From assembly GCA_945871545.1 (NCBI GenBank), contig CAMBWJ010000034.1, forward strand, positions 1 to 10,279: a DNA stretch of 10,279 nt, given 5' to 3'. The notes below the pieces were generated by a model that was not told the DNA's origin, did not search any database, and saw only the letters and a list, made by a program, of their open reading frames with translations. Position 1 is the first letter of the stretch. Every line of letters starts with the position of its first letter. A program made the translations under genes and the position numbers. Positions 7,461-10,279 of the stretch are shown here, piece by piece. Source of the stretch: an uncultured Clostridia bacterium. Its GTDB lineage: Bacteria > Bacillota_A > Clostridia > Christensenellales > Aristaeellaceae.

Positions 7461-7488
7461 GCCCGCAGCCGGTTCCCCGGCTGCGGGC
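7461..7488 (-). other. Intercistronic GC-rich hairpin downstream of the binding-protein gene
   Basis: A perfect inverted repeat: arms 7461-7472 and 7477-7488 (GCCCGCAGCCGG and its complement) flank a four-base loop that reads GGAA in the mRNA, a GNRA-type tetraloop. It lies 16 bases after the binding-protein stop codon and is followed on the minus strand by ATCTTGAAAC, with no U run, so it is not a strong intrinsic terminator. Hairpins at this place in importer operons commonly protect the upstream message from 3' decay or attenuate transcription, keeping the binding protein in excess over the membrane components. That role here is inference from position and structure. Confidence 0.75.
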
Positions 7489-7504
7489 GAAATGAATCGG
7501 TTGA

Positions 7505-8581
7505 TCAGTTCGCGACAGGGAAGATGCCCTCGAGGACTTCGTGGGGCAGATAGGTGCCGGGCCAGAAATCGTCGTTCAGGGTGCTGTCATACAGCTCCTT
7601 GGCGTCGTCCAGAGAGATCTGCGGGAAGGCCATGTTCATCACGGTGCCGTCGACGGTGGGCTCAACGCCGTAGTTCTCGGTGATGAGCGCCGCGCAGTCC
7701 TCGATGGTGCCGCCCTGCAGCAGGGTGACGGCGCAATCCAGAGCGATGCGGGAGGAGAATGCGGGGTTGTTGAAGGCCATGGACTGGAAGCCGGAGTCGG
7801 CATTCTCGATCCAGGCGCGCATGAAGCCGTTTCCGCCTTCACCGGTCATGGGGCACAGCTCGCGGCCGGCCTCGTTGAAGGCGTCGATCGCAGCCTGGGT
7901 CATGGCGCCGCCCTGGGAGATCAGGCCGTCGATCTGCGGATAGGTGGCCAGCAGGGTCTCAACGGTGGTCTTTGCGGTCGCATAGTCCCAGTTGCAGGCT
8001 TCTTCAGCGACGATCTTGACGTTGGGGCACTTGTCGAGCAGGCCGTCGACACCGCCCTGGTAGCGGTTGGCGTCGGTGGAGGTGCCCACACCGCCGCGCA
8101 GAACGATGACGTTGCCCTCTTCGGTGCCGTTGGCGATCAGCTGATCGCCCAGCCACTGACCGGAAACCCAGCCGTGGTTGTAGTCGGAAACCGTCAGCTT
8201 GCAGGAGATGTCCGCGGTGGTGTTGTTGTCGAAGTTGACGACGATGATGCCTTCCTCCATGGCCTCCTCGATGGCGGCGTTCAGGCCGTCAGCGGTGATG
8301 GTGGGGAGCACGATCGCGTCGACGCCCAGGGTGATCAGATCCTGCACATCGGCAATCTGCTTGGCCTGGTCGCCGTTTGCCTCGTAGACGTAGTACTCGG
8401 AGATGATGCCCTCGGCCTTGAGTTCCTCGGCGCGATAGGTGAATTCGGCTTCCATCTGGGTGCGCCAGGAGATCTCGTTGTTGTAATTGGAGAAGCCAAT
8501 TACAAAGCCCTCAGCGCTTGCCACGGCGCAGACGGACAGGCACAGCATTACTGCCAGAGCCAGGGTGAGAAGTTTCTTCAT
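7505..8581 (-). CDS. Secreted sugar-type ABC solute-binding protein (Peripla_BP_4 / RbsB-like)
   Basis: A 358-residue extracytoplasmic binding protein. Residues 1-23 form a signal peptide: two Lys, a hydrophobic core, then VASA before Glu24, a signal peptidase I-type site. Two Cys lie in the leader (14 and 18), but neither has the small residue at -1 expected of a lipobox. The mature part starts with the family pattern GFVIGFSNYNNEISWRTQ, followed by DVQDLITLGVDAIVLPT (79-95) and the NFDNNT segment, typical of type I periplasmic-binding folds for sugars. The start is fixed by AAAAGGAGG with an eight-base spacer, the strongest site in the window, in keeping with high expression. It follows the DapA-like gene by 45 bases and is separated from the ATPase gene by a 117-base gap with a hairpin. 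The ligand is unknown; context suggests an acidic sugar or hydroxy acid. Confidence 0.95.
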   Translation of the reverse strand: MKKLLTLALAVMLCLSVCAVASAEGFVIGFSNYNNEISWRTQMEAEFTYRAEELKAEGIISEYYVYEANGDQAKQIADVQDLITLGVDAIVLPTITADGLNAAIEEAMEEGIIVVNFDNNTTADISCKLTVSDYNHGWVSGQWLGDQLIANGTEEGNVIVLRGGVGTSTDANRYQGGVDGLLDKCPNVKIVAEEACNWDYATAKTTVETLLATYPQIDGLISQGGAMTQAAIDAFNEAGRELCPMTGEGGNGFMRAWIENADSGFQSMAFNNPAFSSRIALDCAVTLLQGGTIEDCAALITENYGVEPTVDGTVMNMAFPQISLDDAKELYDSTLNDDFWPGTYLPHEVLEGIFPVAN

Positions 8582-8626
8582 TTGGGTTTCCTCCTTTTAT
8601 TTCTCTTTCCCCTTGCGGGGTAGGGA

Positions 8627-9511
8627 TCAAAGAATGCCGAGCTCCTTCAGGCCAGCTGCGATGTTCGCCTTTTCGGCGTCGGTGGCGGGGATGAAGGGCG
8701 AGCGGGGATAGGCCTTGATGATGCCGCGCAGCTCTGCGATCGCGTAGATCGCCAGCTGGGTGGAGCGGGTGCAGTACATGATGGTGCGCAGCTTGTTGAT
8801 GTCAAACTGCATTTTGAGCGCCTCGTCTGCCTTGCCGGCCATGGAAAGCTCGTACATCCTGGAGCACAGCTCCGGATAAACGTTGCCGATTCCGGGGATG
8901 TAGGCCTCGCAGCCCAGCGCATGCGCAGAGATCCACATCGCCTCCGTGCCCAGCGCAATGTCGAAGTTCTCGTCCGCCAGCTCACGCTGGTAGGTTGCGT
9001 ACTGCATGATGTTGAAGGTGGCGTCCTTGATGCCGGACATGCCCATCTCCTTCAGCTTTTTGAACACCTCCAGCTCGGTCTCATAGCCCTGGAACTGCGG
9101 ATTGTGGTAGGCGTAGAAGGGGAAATCCTTCGTGGCCCTGAGAATTTCGCCGTAGTAGCCGATCAGGTCCATGCTCTTGTACTTGTAGTAGTAGGGGCCG
9201 ACCGCGGACGCGGCGCTGCAGCCGATGTCGCGGGCGTGCAGGGAGAGCTCGATGGTATCGCGGGCATTGGTGGTGCCGGTGTGAACGACGACCTGCATAT
9301 CGTCGCTTGCATACTTGCGAACGATTTCGGCGACGCGCTTGCGCTCCTCCAGGCTCATCAGCGGGCCGCAGCCGTAAGAGCCGCAGATGAACAGGCCGTT
9401 GACCTTGCCGTTGAGATACGTTACCAGCTGCTTCAGGCTCTCTTCGTCAAGATCACCGTTCGCCTTGAAGGGCGTGATCATGGGCGGGATAACTCCCTTG
9501 AGTCGGAACAT
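8627..9511 (-). CDS. DapA/NAL superfamily protein (class I Schiff-base aldolase/dehydratase)
   Basis: A 294-residue TIM-barrel protein of the dihydrodipicolinate synthase/N-acetylneuraminate lyase family, of normal length. These enzymes form a Schiff base between an active-site Lys and a 2-keto acid, then make or break a C-C bond or dehydrate a sugar acid. The Schiff-base Lys is Lys162 in SGIKDAT; the catalytic Tyr is Tyr135 in AYHNP (usually YNxP); GPYYYK (105-110) matches the TPYY loop. The keto-acid binding motif GTTGE is altered to GSYGC (44-48), followed by GPLMSLEER. This argues against lysine biosynthesis and for another keto-acid substrate such as a keto-deoxy sugar acid (inference). 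GGAGGGA lies seven bases before the ATG. It is the first gene of the operon, about 80 bases from the predicted transcription start, and shares its control region with the divergent amidohydrolase. Confidence 0.93.
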   Translation of the reverse strand: MFRLKGVIPPMITPFKANGDLDEESLKQLVTYLNGKVNGLFICGSYGCGPLMSLEERKRVAEIVRKYASDDMQVVVHTGTTNARDTIELSLHARDIGCSAASAVGPYYYKYKSMDLIGYYGEILRATKDFPFYAYHNPQFQGYETELEVFKKLKEMGMSGIKDATFNIMQYATYQRELADENFDIALGTEAMWISAHALGCEAYIPGIGNVYPELCSRMYELSMAGKADEALKMQFDINKLRTIMYCTRSTQLAIYAIAELRGIIKAYPRSPFIPATDAEKANIAAGLKELGIL

Positions 9512-9598
9512 TCAGGTTCCCTCCGTTTCGTTGATTGCTTGCTGCGGGCGAGGTGCGCACGTCTACATTGCTGCGGCCTGACCGCTACTTCTGAAACC

Positions 9599-9627
9599 AA
9601 TATATTTGAGAACAAATGCAGAGTCAA
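9599..9627 (-). promoter_or_regulatory. Predicted sigma-70/sigma-A promoter of the minus-strand operon
   Basis: On the minus strand, -35 TTGACT (9622-9627) and -10 TATATT (9599-9604) are separated by exactly 17 bases. Each hexamer matches the consensus at five of six positions. Transcription would begin near 9592, leaving an untranslated leader of about 80 bases before the DapA-like ATG. The leader contains a small GCGG/CCGC stem (9573-9585) and the palindrome GTGCGCAC (9553-9560) but nothing I recognise as a riboswitch. Its position directly upstream of the first gene supports the call. Confidence 0.75.
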
Positions 9628-9689
9628 TGCTGCGGAATGAACCTCGAAAGATATTGAAATACTTGAAAATCATATTGTAAGAGCTCGCC

Positions 9690-9718
9690 TTGAATTTTGA
9701 AAACCCGTATGATATGCT
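9690..9718 (+). promoter_or_regulatory. Predicted extended -10 promoter of the divergent amidohydrolase gene
   Basis: On the plus strand, -35 TTGAAT (9690-9695) and -10 TATGCT (9713-9718) are 17 bases apart, each with four of six consensus positions. TG one base before the -10 (9710-9711) gives an extended -10 element, which can compensate for weak hexamers. The start would be near 9725, about 35 bases before the amidohydrolase ATG. It points away from the operon promoter, with 62 bases between the two -35 boxes. Confidence 0.5.
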
Positions 9719-9760
9719 TTTTTACAGTGAGAATACCTATGAAAGCGGGGGGAGAATCGC

Positions 9761-10279
9761 ATGAAGGTGATCGATGTCCATGCACATATTTTTCCGAAGT
9801 GCGCGGGAATTACCGATGGCGCGCCCATGACCGGCGACAGCTACGGCAGGGTTCGCGTGGGTACGCAACTGCGCCAGCTGGCGCCGCCGGCCTTTGAACA
9901 GACGCGCAGCACCCCCGAAACGCTGCTTGCCTATATGGACTGGCTGGGGATCGACCGGGCGCTGCTGATGCCCAATCCGTTCTACGGATACTTCAACGAT
10001 TATATTGCGGATGCGGTGAAGCGCTGGCCGGAACGCTTTAAGGGCGTTGCGCTCGTGAATGCGATCAAGGGCAGGCAGGCCGCGGACGAGCTGGAGAGCC
10101 TCTACAGAAACACGCCGCTGTTCGGCTTCAAGGTGGAGGTCAAGAGCACCTTCCAGTGCGCGCCGCAGCTGCACATGGCGTCCGAGGAGCTGATGCCGGT
10201 CTGGGAATGCGTCAATGAAAACCGCCAGAGCGCGTTCCTCCATCTGTTTACAGATACGGATATTGTCGATCTGAAGCTG
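9761..10279 (+). CDS. Amidohydro_2 (COG2159-like) metal-dependent hydrolase/decarboxylase, partial (C-terminus beyond right edge)
   Basis: An open frame of 173 codons runs from ATG to the last base of the window. It starts MKVIDVHAHIFPK; the HxH pair (His7, His9) at the end of the first strand is the metal-binding signature of the amidohydrolase superfamily, and the layout resembles the COG2159 branch, which includes decarboxylases (ACMSD and gamma-resorcylate types), hydratases and lactonases. Further family-like segments are the LLAYMDWLGIDRALLMPNP stretch (about 55-73) and FGFKVEVKS (about 125-133). The remaining metal ligands and the catalytic Asp would lie beyond the edge. GGGGGGAGA precedes the ATG with a suitable spacer. 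It is transcribed away from the operon but shares its control region, suggesting co-regulation and a role in the same pathway, for example lactone opening or decarboxylation (inference). Confidence 0.88.
   Translation, partial: MKVIDVHAHIFPKCAGITDGAPMTGDSYGRVRVGTQLRQLAPPAFEQTRSTPETLLAYMDWLGIDRALLMPNPFYGYFNDYIADAVKRWPERFKGVALVNAIKGRQAADELESLYRNTPLFGFKVEVKSTFQCAPQLHMASEELMPVWECVNENRQSAFLHLFTDTDIVDLKL

Noticed and set aside
8609..8620. A 4-bp CCCC/GGGG stem with GCAA loop just upstream of the binding-protein ribosome binding site
   Set aside because: The stem is only four base pairs and leaves the ribosome binding site free; no regulatory family is recognised.
8627..9511. Calling the first gene dihydrodipicolinate synthase (dapA) for lysine synthesis
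   Set aside because: The GTTGE motif is altered and the gene heads an importer and catabolic operon with no lysine pathway gene.
9697..9897. A 66-codon plus-strand frame overlapping the amidohydrolase start
   Set aside because: It starts within the predicted -35/-10 region and its sequence is the out-of-frame reading of the amidohydrolase gene.
9737..10243. A 168-codon open frame on the minus strand at the right end
   Set aside because: It is antisense to the amidohydrolase frame, which starts with the HxH metal motif behind a good ribosome binding site.

Overview
The window looks like a piece of a bacterial chromosome, probably from a Clostridia-like member of the Bacillota. The basis is strong purine-rich ribosome binding sites (GGAGG or AGGAGG types) before nearly every gene, tightly packed genes, GC-rich coding sequence beside an AT-rich promoter, and a RbsA/MglA-type sugar importer. 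The lineage is inference: there is no rRNA or other marker gene. The solute-binding protein carries a signal peptidase I-type leader rather than a lipobox, which is unusual for a classical Gram-positive but fits some uncultured Clostridia.

Layout. One large co-directional operon on the minus strand fills positions 1 to 9511. It is read from a near-consensus promoter at about 9599-9627 (TTGACT, 17-base spacer, TATATT). In order of transcription it encodes: a DapA/NAL-family class I aldolase or dehydratase; a complete ABC importer (solute-binding protein, fused two-domain ATPase, two different permeases); an LDH2/MDH2-type oxidoreductase; a RraA-like class II aldolase/decarboxylase-family protein; an isochorismatase-fold protein without the usual catalytic Cys and Lys; a classical short-chain dehydrogenase; and a LarA-family nickel-pincer racemase/epimerase homologue cut by the left edge. 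Gaps between genes run from 1 to 117 bases. The longest, after the binding-protein gene, holds a perfect 12-bp hairpin. A divergent gene on the plus strand (9761 to the right edge, incomplete) encodes an Amidohydro_2 (COG2159-like) metal-dependent hydrolase or decarboxylase and has its own extended -10 promoter candidate.

How it fits together (inference). An acidic sugar, hydroxy acid or related small polyol acid is bound and imported by the ABC system. Its stereochemistry is adjusted by the LarA-like epimerase, it is oxidised by one or both NAD(P)-dependent dehydrogenases, and the resulting keto acid is cleaved by the DapA-like and/or RraA-like enzyme. The amidohydrolase and the isochorismatase-fold protein could open a lactone or amide, or decarboxylate an intermediate. 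No kinase is present, so the visible part of the route is non-phosphorylative. This enzyme set does not match a named pathway I recognise, and it is the main candidate here for an undescribed system. No regulator, transposase, CRISPR array, tRNA or rRNA was seen; a regulator may lie outside the window.
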